This document shows positions 1-10,987 of a stretch of 64,000 nt of DNA, piece by piece. Under the pieces are notes generated by a model that made no database searches, was not told the DNA's origin, and was given only the letters and a program-made list of their open reading frames with translations. The first letter of the stretch is position 1; every line of letters begins with the position of its first letter. The position numbers and the translations under genes are program-made. Source of the stretch: Beta vulgaris subsp. vulgaris (lineage: Eukaryota > Streptophyta > Magnoliopsida > Caryophyllales > Amaranthaceae); assembly GCF_026745355.1 (NCBI RefSeq), contig NC_079206.1, positions 44,827,216 to 44,891,215 on the forward strand. Direction: 5' to 3'.

Positions 1-123
1 TTGAGATAGGTTTGTTGGGCTCAAAGCACTAGTAGAAAAAAGCCTACTTGCTGCGGTTAAAAAGTGCCATATTGCTGCGGAATAGGGCGCGCAGCAATTG
101 AGGGCGCAGCAATAGGTATTAAT

Positions 124-265
124 AATATTGCTGCGGTTTTAAACCGCAGCAATATATACCAATATTGCTGCGGTTTTTTAGGCCAAACCGCAGCAATATT
201 TTCATTTTTTATCAGGAAAAATTCAGTATATTGCTGCGGTTTTTAGCCAAAACCGCAGCAATATG
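124..265. repeat. Left subterminal hairpin array of CACTA family A
   Basis: Three consecutive inverted pairs of ATATTGCTGCGGTTTT and its complement, with loops of 0 to about 10 bases. In CACTA elements such subterminal motifs are transposase-binding sites; that role is inferred here. Confidence 0.85.
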
Positions 266-1202
266 ACCTGGTACAGACAAAAAAAAATTTTTTTTTTTTT
301 GTCATTTCGCAAATGAATTTGAAAAATTAAAACCATGCAACTAACATATCCACTATCCACCATATTTGAAGACAAACTAAAGATAAAACACATATCTTAA
401 TTAATATATTAACATAAGAAAACTAATTACAACTTAATGATTAATTACAAAAATTATAATAAAAACAAAATATATTAAAAAATAAAGAAACAGATCTAAA
501 GAAGAACATAATATAAAAAAAATCCTAAAATAAAAAAATTTATGAACAGATCTCACCAAACGAACAAAAAAAAGGAAAACAAAGAATTTACTACCAGATC
601 TACAAACAAAAACTATATTAAAAAATAAAGAAAAATCATAAAATAAAATAATCTACAAACATACAGATCTGAAAAAAAAAAAAAATCCTAAAAGCTATCT
701 CAACAGCGACTCAGCGAGTACAGATCTGAAAAAAAGAAAAAAAATAAAAAAATCCTAAACCGATCTCAACAGCGACGGAGCGCGACAAGCGAAGATCGTG
801 AGATGGAGAACGATGAACGAACGAGGAGAGTGAAGAGTTCGCGAAGAACGTTCTTGATGAGAGCGAAGATCTCAACAGCGATGGATCGTGAGATGGTGTT
901 AACACTGAAAGCACCGAAGATGGCGAAGAACAACGAACGAGCCGGCGGTCTTGATGAGAGACGACGCTCCAGCCGGCGAAAAGTGGGCGAAGATCCGGCG
1001 GTTTTTGAGAGGATGATGAGAGGAGTGAGAGAGGAAAGAGGCGTGAGATGTAAAGGGTGAGAGGAAGAGAAGGAGTGAGAGGAAGAGAAGGAGTGAGAGA
1101 GGCGTGGAGTGTGAGAAGGGGTGAGAGAGGCGTGGAGTGAGAGAAGGGGTGAGAGGAATAAAACCCTAAGCGAGCTTTGTCACTCTTTTATATATTTTTT
1201 TT

Positions 1203-1475
1203 ATAATATTGCTGCGGTTTTCTTAAAAAACCGCAGCAATATATTAAAATATAATTTTTTAATTTTATTTTAATATATTGCTGCGGTTTTTGTCAAAAAC
1301 CGCAGCAATATATTTGGTCAAATAGTCAATTTTTTTAGAAATTTTCTCGATGACACCATATTGCTGCGGTTTTAGGATGAAACCGCAGCAATATCTTTAT
1401 TTTATATTTAACTTTTTTTTTTCGTAATATATTGCTGCGTATGGGTTAAACCGCAGCAATATCACCGCAGCAAAT
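1203..1475. repeat. Right subterminal hairpin array of CACTA family A
   Basis: Four inverted pairs of the motif TATTGCTGCGGTTTT around 1205-1243, 1272-1311, 1350-1395 and 1426-1463, mirroring the left array. The innermost pairs are perfect for about 16 bases per arm. Confidence 0.85.
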
Positions 1476-1600
1476 AGCATTTATTCTACTAGTGAAGCCG
1501 TGTGGTTTCCCTATGGAACAAATTAATTGCCTCAATCATGAATTCATGATACTAGTGCTTTGTATGATGATCCGAAGAGGTATCGTCGCCTTGTTGGACG

Positions 1601-2203
1601 TAGGGCTGGCAATGGCTCAGGTTGGGTTGGTGGGTTGGCGGGTTGAGAACCCCTTGACCCAACCTGACCTGTTAACTTAAACGAGTTGAAATTTACAACC
1701 CAACCCAACCCAACCTTATGATAAACGGGTCAACCTTCAGGTCGACCCGTTTATTTTTTTTTCGTGTTTTTTCTAGAAAAAAAAAACAACATAATTTCTT
1801 TGCAAATAACAGTAGGCAGCAAATTAAAATTAAGTCATTACATAACCATATGTAATATTGTTCAAAATCAACATAACTTTTGTTCAAAATCAACATTAAT
1901 GTTCAAAATTAAAATCATTACAACTTCGTAAGCAATTGTTCAACCTTAAGTGTAATGACTAAGTCATAATAAGCAAGAGCGGTAGAGGAATCCAAATTTT
2001 TTTAGGAATTTTTTTAGCTTGTTTTTTCATAAATGGGTTAGGTGGGTCAAAATCAGGTTGGAATTTTCAACCTGGCCCAATCCATTTAATTAAATGGGTT
2101 GGGTCAGGTCGACCCATTTAATTAAACGGGTTCAAATTTTTGACCCAACCCATTATTAATGGGTTGGGTTCGGATCGGGTTGGGTACTATTTTGCCAGCT
2201 CTA
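1601..2203. mobile_element. Non-autonomous hAT MITE in the Copia remnant
   Basis: The ends are TAGGGCTGGCAA and TTTGCCAGCTCTA (imperfect inverted repeats). They are flanked by an exact 8-bp duplication GTTGGACG (1593-1600 and 2204-2211), the TSD length of the hAT superfamily. The interior is rich in GGGTTGGGT and GGGTCGACCC blocks plus AT-rich filler, and has no transposase. The flanking Copia reading frame resumes in register after one TSD copy. Confidence 0.92.
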
Positions 2204-2870
2204 GTTGGACGACTTATCTATTTGGCTATCACTCGTCCGGACCTGGCATATTCGGTCCATATCCTTTCTTAGTTCCTTCAGGCGCCTCGTGTGGCTCACT
2301 GGGATGCCGCAGTTCGAGTTGTTCGGTACTTGAAGGGTACTCTGGGCTATGGCATCTTACTTAGAGCCGACAATGATCTTACTCTTCAATGTTTGTGTGA
2401 CTCAGATTGGACCACATATCTTATTACCCGTCGCTCTTTGTCTGGTTGACTTGTCTTCTTGGGTCATTCTCCTATTTCAAGGAAAGAAGCAACATACTGT
2501 TTCTTAATCTTCAGCGGAGGCTGAATATTGTTCGATGACCGCTATTACTTGTGAGCTTAAGTGGCTTAAGGGTTTATTTTTCAGTCTTGGGATTCATCAT
2601 CCTAAGGCTATCTCTCTTTTCTATGACAATCAGTCTGCTCTTCATATTGCTCAAAACCCTGTGTTTCATGAGAGAACGAAGCACATTGAGGTTGACTGTC
2701 ACTTTGTTTGTGATGCCATCACGGATAGGTTAATTGCTCCTTCATATGCCTCTACTACAACTCAGTTGGCTGATATTTTCACTAAGGCACTTGGCAAGTA
2801 TCGATTTGATAACCTCATGTCCAAATTGGGCATGTGTGCTCCCCATGCTCCAACTTGAGGGGGGGGGGGG

Positions 2871-3040
2871 TGTTAAGATATTCTTGTATGTTTTTTTTAT
2901 ATTTGTTCCTTATCTTCTTAGGCAAGATATTATTCTCCTTGATTATTTCCTCTTTCAAGGACTCTTGTAACATATATTATCCCTTGAGATTAATGAGAAA
3001 TCCCAAGATTGATTGTGTCTCCTATCACTTTGTCATAACA
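2871..3040 (+). repeat. 3' LTR of the first Copia remnant
   Basis: A G-rich polypurine tract (2858-2870) follows the RNase H stop, then sequence beginning TGTTAAGAT and ending CATAACA, an inverted TGTTA/TAACA border. At about 170 bp it is short for an LTR. The 5' LTR is outside the window. Confidence 0.6.
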
Positions 3041-3595
3041 ACTTAATTGTACAAACAATGAAAATAAAATATGATTTCTCGTATGGCCTCCTTAATTCTT
3101 TATATAGTGTTGTCGTCGTCGTCTTTCCTGTTGTTTCTTGCTGTTCGTGTGAGTGTATAATGTAATTACTGTAGGTGGTGGCTGTTGCATGTGTGCACAT
3201 TCTACTGCTAGATAGGAAGGTAAGTAGGTGGCTTGATAGGATGTGGTGTGGTTTGTGACCGCAGGTTTGTGTGGCATAAAGGTGTATTGATTGCTATTAA
3301 AGGATTCGTTTAGTCATGTATTGACATTCGTCAATGGCTGTTTAATTAGCATACAAATAGCTTAGGATTGTACATGTCGTACTTTGAGAAAAGGGTTGTG
3401 CAAGCTGTTTGTCATAGTGCTACTGGAGGCAAATAATGTTTTTAATAACTATCATGATTCATTATCAAGGAGTAGTAATCACGTTCTTCTAACTTACAAC
3501 ACTTACATGTTTATTTATATTTTGTTTTAGATTATGAAATAAAGAGGCTTTCTAATAGTCTTCTCCTCTTTCATATCGATGTAGTGTAGTACTAC
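3041..3595. other. Spacer without recognisable gene
   Basis: AT-rich single-copy-looking DNA with no credible ORF, RNA gene or transposon ends. Its right end (ACTAC, 3591-3595) is the target duplicated by the next Copia element. Confidence 0.5.
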
Positions 3596-4024
3596 TGTTG
3601 GAATTTAGAGTATAAAATTAGTAATTTCATGATGTATTATTTGAGTAAATTGGTTATGGTGTTCTTACTCAAATGATATATGTAGTATACAATGCTATTA
3701 GTTATGGTGTGGCTATGAGTTGGTGTGGCTGTGAGTTTGTAAACATCTCACACAAGTATACAAGCCACCTACGTCGACCTACGTCGCACTTCGCCGAGGC
3801 TGGACGTTCGCAAGCAGGAAGGGACAGAGCAGCACTGGTCGCGACTCGCGACCTGGGTCGCACCTCGCGACGCTGCCCAGGTCGCGACTCGCGACACTGA
3901 TCGCGGCTCGCGACACTGATCGCGGCTCGCGGAAAGCCTTCTGTTTTCTTGCGTTTTTTGGCGTGGCTTTGCGAGTTGACGGTTATTCTAAATGATTATT
4001 CGGTTTTCTGAATTACAAGAGCGT

Positions 4025-4104
<80 letters not shown>

Positions 4105-4423
4105 ATATTATATTATATTATATATAAGACTTCTTATATGATGAAGGATATGAAGACAAAAACTACTTCTTCTCTCTTGCACAAATACTCTAAAGATTAA
4201 ATCTAAGAGATTCATCACCACAAATTCTCACAAATTCATTCTCAATTGATAGTGTTCATAGTAAGCGTGACCACTATTGTTTTCTTCTTTGTATCTCGAA
4301 GGTGAATTCCGTGATACCCGTGCTTTACGAATAGGGTCGGAATATTACTTTTGGGAAAGTGATCCACGCCTAGAAGATTGTTCATCTTGTGATCCTTGTT
4401 TCATTTCGTATTTTATTCTAACA
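3596..4423 (+). repeat. 5' LTR of Copia element
   Basis: 828 bp, against 715 bp for the 3' copy. It carries a GC-rich block (about 3770-3935) with repeated GTCGCGACTCGCGAC-type palindromes, an extra partial duplication there, and a long TA tract. Together these explain the length difference. The promoter is expected in this LTR, but I cannot assign a TATA box because of the TA tract. Confidence 0.9.
4026..4126. repeat. (TA)n microsatellite in 5' LTR
   Basis: About 75 bases of pure TA followed by TATTA units. The homologous 3' LTR has only about 16 bases of TA, so the tract grew (or the other shrank) after insertion. Confidence 0.95.
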
Positions 4424-4448
4424 ATCCAAAAGTAATATTTTCTTCAAG

Positions 4449-5340
4449 ATGACTACAATTCGTGAAATGTCTGCAAATTTTCACAAACTTGACAAGTTCG
4501 AAGGTGTTGGATTTAGAAGATGGCAAAAGAAGATGCATTTTCTTCTTACTTCGTTAAATGTGGCATATGTTTTGAGCACTCCCAAACCCGAGGAAGTAGA
4601 TGATGAAACTGTGGAAGAAATTCGAAGGAGAAACAAATGGGAGAATGATGACTATATATGTCGTGGCCACATCCTTAACGGTATGTCAGATAATTTGTTT
4701 GATATTTATCAATTTGTTGAATCCGCTAAAAGTCTTTGGAATGAACTAGAAAGTAAATACATGGCCGAAGATGCTTCTAGTAAGAAGTTTCTTGTTAGTA
4801 ATTTCAATGCCTTTAAATGGTAGACACTAGGCCGGTAATGGAGCAATTCCATGAAATTCAAAGAATTTTAGGAAGTTTTAAGCAACACAACATTGATATG
4901 GATGAGACCTTTGTTGTTTCCTCAATAATTGACAAATTACCACCCGGTTGGAAAGATGTTAGAAATCTCTTAAGCATAAGAAAGATGATATGAATGTTGA
5001 ACAATTGGGTGCTCATCTTCGGATTGAAGAGGGCATTCGGGTCCAAGATGGACAAAAGGATGTCAATCCTAATCCTTCTACCGTTAACATGGTGGAGGAT
5101 GGTAAGTCAAAGGAGTCTTCTAATCCTAAGAAGAGGGCTAACAATTTCACCAAAGGCAACAATTGGAAGAAGCCTAAGTTTGGTGGAGGTGCTCAACGTG
5201 GTTGTTGGGAATGTGGCAAGCCCGGTCATTTTAAGAAGGATTGCACCATTTGGAAAAAGAAGATGAACAAAAAGAATGGTGGGAATGGGAGTCAAGCCAA
5301 ACCATGCCAAGCAAGGTATGAGTACACAAGTTTCACTTAA
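4449..5340 (+). pseudogene. Copia gag with CCHC zinc knuckle, frameshifted
   Basis: The capsid-like polyprotein of the 3596-9715 element. The first part (4449-4823, about 124 residues) begins MTTIREMSANFHKLDKFEG and contains the gag segment typical of plant Copia elements (W-x-K-M and a LW-x-EL segment). The zinc knuckle C-W-E-C-G-K-P-G-H-F-K-K-D-C lies at about 5209-5250 in a second frame. At least two single-base deletions in A-rich runs (near 4815 and 4970) separate the parts. The knuckle would bind RNA during particle assembly. The family is certain; function is lost unless the indels are sequencing errors. Confidence 0.85.
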
Positions 5341-5384
5341 TTCAAATCTGAATTTTGTGTGTATGATTTCTGAAATCTTTGTGT

Positions 5385-6940
5385 ACAGGATGATTGTTCA
5401 TGGTGGATCGATTCGGGAGCATCAAGACATGTATGCAAGGAGCGGTCTCTATTCAAGACTTTCAAGGAGGTTGAGAATGGAGAAGTTCTTTACATGGGCA
5501 ATGATTCTACGGCTAAAGTTCTAGGTGTAGGACAAGTAGAATTAGTGTTTAGTTCCGGAAAGCCTCTTATTTTAAGAGATGTATTGTATGCTCCGGAACT
5601 TAGGAGAAATTTAGTCTCCGGTGCTACCTTGAATCGATTAGGATTTAAAATGGTGTTTGAAGCTGATAAATTCATATTATCTAAGGGTGGAACATTTGTA
5701 GGACTTGGTTATCTTTGTAATAGTATGTTTAAACTTAGTATTTCAAATGCTTTGAAAGATACTTTGTTTGTTGTTAATGACAATTCTTCTCTATGATAAT
5801 ACGACTTGGTCATGTTAATTACAAGAAGTTAGTTCAATGTCTAAACATGATTTGATTCCTTCTTTTGATCCAAGTATAGAGAAGTGTAGAACATGCATGT
5901 TAACAAAGATAACTAGAAAATCCTTTCCAAACAATGTGGAAAAGGATACTTTCTTGCTTGATTTGGTGCATAGTGATTTATGTGATTTCCATAGCACTCC
6001 TTCCTTAGGGAACAAGAAATACATGATAACTTTTATAGATGATTATTCTCGATTTTGTTATGTATACTTGTTGTTTACTAAGGATGAAGCCCTTGATAAA
6101 TTTAAGATCTATAAAAACGAAGTTGAATTGCAACTAAGTGACAAACTTAAAAGATTTAGAACCGATAGGGGTGGTGAATTCTATGACCCAAGTTATTTTC
6201 AATCAACTGGCATTATACATGAAACCACAGCGGCTATACACCACAACAAAATGGTATAGCCGAAAGAAAGAATCGAACTTTGCAAGAAATGGTAAATTCG
6301 ATGTTATCCTATTCAGGTTTAAGTGATGGTTTTTGGGGTGAAGCTATGTTAACAGCTTGTCATATTTTAAACCGAGTTCCAATGAAAAAGAACGAGGTTA
6401 CCCCATATGAACTTTGGTATAAAAGAAAACCAAACTTGAGTTATCTCAAAGTTTGGGGATGTGGGCCATTGTAAAAGTGCCGGAACCCAAACGTAAAAAG
6501 TTGGGTGAAAGGGGAGTTGAGTGCATCTTTATAGGGTATGCTCTTCATAGCAAAGCCTATAGGTTCTATGTTATAGAACAAAATGACTTTTGGTCAATTC
6601 ACACTATTGTGGAGTCAAGAGATGCAATATTTGATGAAAATAGATATTCATCAATTCCTAGACCAGAGGACATTACTCCTAATACCAATGTTCATGAAGT
6701 TGATCAATCAAACATGGATCAAGGAGTTGAACTTGATCAAACTAATATTGATCAAGAAGTTGATGAACAAGCTCTTAATGAGAATGTTGCATCAACATCA
6801 TCACAACCTAGGAGAAGCAAAAGGGCAAGAAAAGAGAAATCTTTTGGCCCAGACTTTCATGTATACTTGGTTGAAGGATCAAGATGCTCCATAGTGACTA
6901 AGTTTCCATATATATTTAATGTGGAAGAGATCCTTTAACG
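5385..6940 (+). pseudogene. Copia protease and integrase region, frameshifted
   Basis: A protease active-site motif (W-W-I-D-S-G-A) is encoded near 5410. The gag-pre-integrase segment ends in C-R-T-C at about 5887. The integrase core follows, with D at LVHSDLCD (about 5960), FIDDYSRF (about 6035) and DRGGEFYD (about 6165), then the downstream Copia motif PYELWYKRKP (about 6403). The frame changes several times near 5800, 6240 and 6470. The 6453-6938 stretch is the variable linker before the polymerase. It would process the polyprotein and insert cDNA into the genome. Confidence 0.85.
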
Positions 6941-8475
6941 TTTAATGAGGCTATGAGGTCTCAAGATGCCGCTTTTTGGAAAGAGGCAATTGATGATGAG
7001 ATGGATTCCATCATGGGAAATAACACTTGGGTTCTAGCTGATTTACCTCCTAAGTGTAAACCAATTGGGTGTAAATGGATTTTCAAAAAAAATGAAAGTA
7101 GATGGGACTATTGATAAGTTCAAAGCCCGTCTTGTAGCTCAAGGTTTTTACAAAAACCGGGCATTGATTATTTTGATACATATGCACCAGTTGCTAGAAT
7201 CTCCATATAAGGTTATTAATAGCTCTTGCGGCTATTCATAACTTGTGATCCATCAAATGGATGTTAAGACGGCTTTCTTAAATGGAGAACTAGAAGAAGA
7301 GGTTTACATGCGACAACCGGAAGGGTTTGTTGTGAAAGGTCAAGAGCACAAAGTGTGCAAGTTAATTAGATCTTTGTATGGGCTAAAACAAGCACCAAAG
7401 CAATGGCATCAAAAGTTTGATGAGTTGTGTTTTCTAATGGATTCAAGTTGAATAATTCAGACAAGTGTGTGATAGCAAATTTGATGACAACGGTAATGGT
7501 GTCATGATTTGCTTATATGTAGATGACATGTTGATTTTTGGAAGGATTTGCACAAGTTGAATGGACAAAATCTTTCTATCTTCACAATTCTCCATGAAAG
7601 ATTTGGGAGAGGCGGATGTCATCTTAGGTATAAGAATTAAGAGAGACAATGGAAAATTGACCTTGTCACAATCTCATTACATTGAGAAAGTGCTCAAGAA
7701 ATTTAATGTTAGTGATTGCTCTCTTGTTTCAACTCCTATGGACCCAAGTGAAAAATTGTTACCAAATGATGGTAATGCCTGTCTCAACTTGAGTATGCGA
7801 GGGTTATAGGATGTTTGATGTATGCTATGACGAGTACTAGGCCAGATATCGCATTTGCGGTAGGGAAATTAAGTCGATATACTAGTAATCCTAGTATGGA
7901 ACATTGGCAAGCTATTCGTCGAGTATTAAAGTATTTGAGGAAAACCATGGATTATGGTTTGTCCTACGGTGGATATCCTTCAGTTTTAGAAGGGTATTCG
8001 GATGCGAGTTGGATCTCTAATAGAGAAGATCATTCCTCCACAAGTGGATGGGTATTCCTCCTTGGGGAGGTGCAATATCTTGGGCATCCAAGAAACAAAC
8101 TTGCATTGCAGATTCATCAATGACTTCTGAGTTTATAGCTCTGTCATCGGCAAGCAAAGAAGCCGAGTGGTTAAGGAATCTCATGTTTGAGATACCTTTG
8201 TTGCAAAAGCCAATATCACCTATTGCTATACATTGTGATAGTGATGCAGCGTTGGTAAGAGCTTATAGTCAAGTGTATAATGGCAAGTCAAGACACATTG
8301 GTGTGAGACATAGCTACCTATGTCCAAGGACTTATCAAAGATAGTGCCGCACTGTTGACTATGTTAGAACTACGTATAATCTAGCAGATTGTTTCACAAA
8401 GGCGCTGGCTAGAGATACGGTAAAGAGGATGGCAATCGGTTTAGGATTGGTGCCTTTTGGAAATCACAAGTGAGG
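6930..8475 (+). pseudogene. Copia reverse transcriptase and RNase H, frameshifted
   Basis: Reverse-transcriptase motifs are visible: [10 protein letters not shown] at about 7258, L-Y-G-L-K-Q-A-P at about 7373, the catalytic Y-V-D-D-M at about 7518, and [15 protein letters not shown] at about 7837. RNase H follows, with an EGYSDASW motif near 7990 and a KSRHIGVRH motif near 8285. Breaks occur around 7090 (A-run), 7450, 7540, 7800, 8070 and 8340. The order and motifs are those of Ty1/Copia. The remaining 8476-9000 sequence is untranslated and ends in the polypurine tract. Confidence 0.85.
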
Positions 8476-9000
8476 AAATCTTAACTTAACGCCCAATAAG
8501 ACGTTGGGTCTTGAGTTCAATAAGATTAATTTTCTTATTTGATGATTGAAAGAACTTATATAATCATCCGAGGTAAAGTTCTTTAAATCTGTGATGTTTA
8601 AGAGGTTGTTTAATCTTAATAGGTCTCTTGACATTGTGCTTTATCACAGGAGCATGTTTTCTAAGAGATCTACCTATGTAAGTGCGAAGTTTGGCCGCTT
8701 CAAGGAGCTAGTGAGGCATAGCTTTGATGCACTTATGAATTGATATGGACACATGGTGAATTAGTGTCAAGTATATATTGAAAATGAGTAGTTAATCTTG
8801 TGTGTATAATATCTTCAAGTTTTCATTATGTGTTGCTAATGGTTCAATCGTTTATCGACACCATTTGGATACGAATACTTGGAATGTGTATTATACTAAG
8901 TGGAAGTTCAAGTCTTTGTACACTTTCATTTATGCATAAGATTGTTTTGTGATGATGATGTTTTGTGCATTTATTCTATATACTCTAAATGGGGGAGGAT

Positions 9001-9715
9001 TGTTGGAATTTAGAGTATAAAATTAGTAATTTCATGATGTATTATTTGAGTAAATTGGTTATGGTGTTCTTACTCAAATGATATATGTAGTATACAATGC
9101 TATTAGTTATGGTGTGGCTATGAGTTGGTGTGGCTGTGAGTTTGTAAACATCTCACACAAGTATACAAGCCACCTACGTCGCACTTCGCCGAGGCTGGAC
9201 GTTCGCAAGCAGGAAGGGACAGAGCAGCACTGGTCGCGACTCGCGACCTGGGTCGCACCTCGCGACGCTGCCCAGGTCGCGACTCGCGACACTGATTGCG
9301 GCTCGCGGAAAGCCTTCTGTTTTCTTGCGTTTTTTGGCATGGCTTTGCGAGTTGACGGTTATTCTAAATGATTATTCGGTTTTCTGAATTACAAGAGCAT
9401 TGATATATATATATATATAAGACTTCTTATATGATGAAGGATATGAAGACAAAAACTACTTCTTCTCTCTTGCACAATACTCTAAAGATTAAATCTAAGA
9501 GATTCATCATCACAAATTCTCACAAATTCATTATCAATTGATAGTGTTCATAGTAAGCGTGACCACTATTGTTTTCTTCTTTGTAACTTGAAGGTGAATT
9601 CCGTGATACCCGTGCTTTACGAATAGGGTCGGAATATTACTTTTGGGAAAGTGATCCACGCCTAGAAGATTGTTCATCATGTGATCCTTGTTTCATTTCG
9701 TATTTTATTCTAACA
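9001..9715 (+). repeat. 3' LTR of Copia element
   Basis: 715 bp, colinear with the 5' LTR. It has a shorter TA tract and single copies of two GC-rich segments that are partly duplicated in the 5' LTR. It is followed directly by the target duplication ACTAC. Confidence 0.92.
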
Positions 9716-9970
9716 ACTACAATTACATTTAGTACCTTGAATCATCAAATGAAATTTAATTAGCCATATTCCATGATGGAAATAACTGGCAAGTGTTGAA
9801 TTTGTGTGTTACTCTAACTAAAGCAAGTGTATATAGATATGCATTGCAGTGCAGTTTGTATTGATTGGATACATTTGCATTTTTAAACTGTCTATTTCCT
9901 TCTTCTCTTTCTGTAACACAATACTGCAAAGGGATAAATTGTGGTTTGCTACTGAAGATAATATCAAACC

Positions 9971-10245
9971 GAGTTACCTTCTAATATTAGCTAACCAACA
10001 ATAGAGAAATAGGTCCAATCCTTCCTTCTTTCATTCATATTTTTGTTATGTGTTTTACAAGAGAACGAAGCTCACCTACCTATTTATATTGGCGGCCCAG
10101 AGTTGATCCCTAGGTTATACACAACACACCACTAAGCAAAAGACACCTAGCAGACACTAGAAGACAAAAAACATTACAGCTAACAAAATCGTCCTAGGGA
10201 AGGGAGCAGAATAAACACAAGATGGCCTCGGGCACATATTTCAAC
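9971..10245 (-). repeat. LTR-like repeat of an inverted Copia remnant, copy 1
   Basis: About 275 bp that recurs at 12456-12726 in the same orientation. Read on the minus strand it begins TGTTGAAATATG directly after a polypurine-like CTTGAGGGAGAG and the RNase H end, so it is the 3' LTR of the minus-strand Copia fragment. The outer border (GAGTTACC on the plus strand) does not show a canonical TG/CA end. Confidence 0.6.
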
Positions 10246-10253
10246 ACTCTCCC

Positions 10254-10986
10254 TCAAGTTGGGAGTGAAGCGGTATGATGAACTCCCAACTTGGAGAGTA
10301 AGTACTGATGCTGCCGTACTGGAAGGAGCTTTGTAAGAACATCTGCAACCTGATGCTTGGAAGGAACATAAGTAGGAGTAATCACACCCTCAGTTGTCTT
10401 GTCCCTAATGAAATGACAGTCAATGTCATCATGTTTAGTTTTTCCATGATACACTAGGTAGGCAGCAATTGCAAAGCTGCTTTATTGTCACAGAAGATGG
10501 GAGTGCTACCTGTATGCTTGATCCCCAGGTCCTTAAGCAGGTACTTCAACCACATAACTTCACAAATGGCAAGTGCTATGGACCTATACTCATCTTCTAC
10601 ACTACTTCTTGACACAATAGACTGTCTCTTTGATTTCCATGACACAGGAGACTTACCAAGCATGATGTAGAACGCTGATGTAGAACTTCTAGTACTGGCA
10701 CACCCTGCCCAGTCACTATCACAAAATGCTTGTAGTTGAGCACAAATTGCTAAGCAAGATCCCTTGATTTGATGAACCTATAAGATACCTCAACACCTTC
10801 TTAACACATTAAAGATGCATAGTACGTAGTAGGATTTTGCATGAATTTACTTAAGACATGGACTGTAAAGGCAACATCTGGCCTAGTGAGAGTTAGGTAG
10901 ATAAGCTTACTAGCTAGAGCTTGATACTCAACAGGATGTGGAAGAGCATCTCCTGAGTCAAGTTTTAACTTTAAGTGACTGTCCAT
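10254..10986 (-). pseudogene. Ty1/Copia RT-RNase H remnant
   Basis: Minus-strand fragments of a Copia polyprotein. The reverse-transcriptase end has LIYLTLTRPDVAF (10801-10986). The RNase H has SWKSKRQSIVSRSSVEDEYR with IFCDNKAALQL (10454-10663). The C-terminus has TKHDDIDCHF and QVADVLTKLLP (10254-10454). Frames differ between the pieces and a segment is missing around 10670-10800. The 5' part of the element is replaced by unrelated DNA from about 10988. Confidence 0.85.
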
Positions 10987-10987
10987 A

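Larger units (their letters stand above)
27..1494. mobile_element. Non-autonomous CACTA (En/Spm-type) element, family A copy 1
   Basis: It starts CACTAGTAGAAAAAA and ends TTCTACTAGTG, so the termini are inverted CACTA ends. It is flanked by a 3-bp direct repeat AAG (24-26 and 1495-1497), as expected for the superfamily. The subterminal zones are packed with TTGCTGCGGTTT and its complement in hairpin pairs. The interior has an A-rich block with repeated CAGATCT, a GA-rich block (about 1020-1160) and a telobox AAACCCTAA (1161-1169). I see no transposase. It is the same family as the element at 61758-63287. Confidence 0.9.
1..2858 (+). pseudogene. Ty1/Copia pol remnant (end of reverse transcriptase plus RNase H)
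   Basis: This is the 3' part of a Copia polyprotein, in three pieces: 1-26, 1495-1600 and 2204-2858. The pieces carry reverse-transcriptase thumb motifs (GLLGSK near the left edge, then TRPDLAYSV after 2211 and RYLKGT near 2325). The RNase H part at 2535-2858 shows [12 protein letters not shown], a KHIE-x-DCHFV stretch and [19 protein letters not shown] (27-1494) and a hAT MITE (1601-2203) split it, each with its own target duplication. In-frame stops (for example a TAG near 2271) show it is dead. The left part lies outside the window. The family call is secure; the lineage was not determined. Confidence 0.85.
3596..9715 (+). mobile_element. Ty1/Copia LTR retrotransposon, full length, recent, defective
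   Basis: A complete element with two LTRs (3596-4423 and 9001-9715) that both start TGTTGGAATTTAG and end TTCTAACA. It is flanked by the 5-bp duplication ACTAC (3591-3595 and 9716-9720). Gene order is gag, protease, integrase, reverse transcriptase, RNase H, which is Copia order. A polypurine tract GGGGGAGGAT sits at 8991-9000. No clear tRNA-complementary primer site follows the 5' LTR. The LTRs are nearly identical apart from repeat-length changes and a few substitutions, so insertion was recent. Single-base indels break gag and pol, so this copy cannot encode a full polyprotein as read. Confidence 0.93.

Noticed and set aside
124..265. Regularly spaced near-identical repeats looking like a CRISPR array (also 1203-1475, 53200-53400, 61870-62060)
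   Set aside because: The repeats are alternating inverted pairs at the ends of CACTA elements in a plant genome, with AT-rich or variable loops and no cas genes.
803..1060. 85-codon plus-strand open frame
   Set aside because: Arg/Glu-rich translation of the purine-rich block in CACTA family A; the same type of block recurs in the other copy with a different frame.
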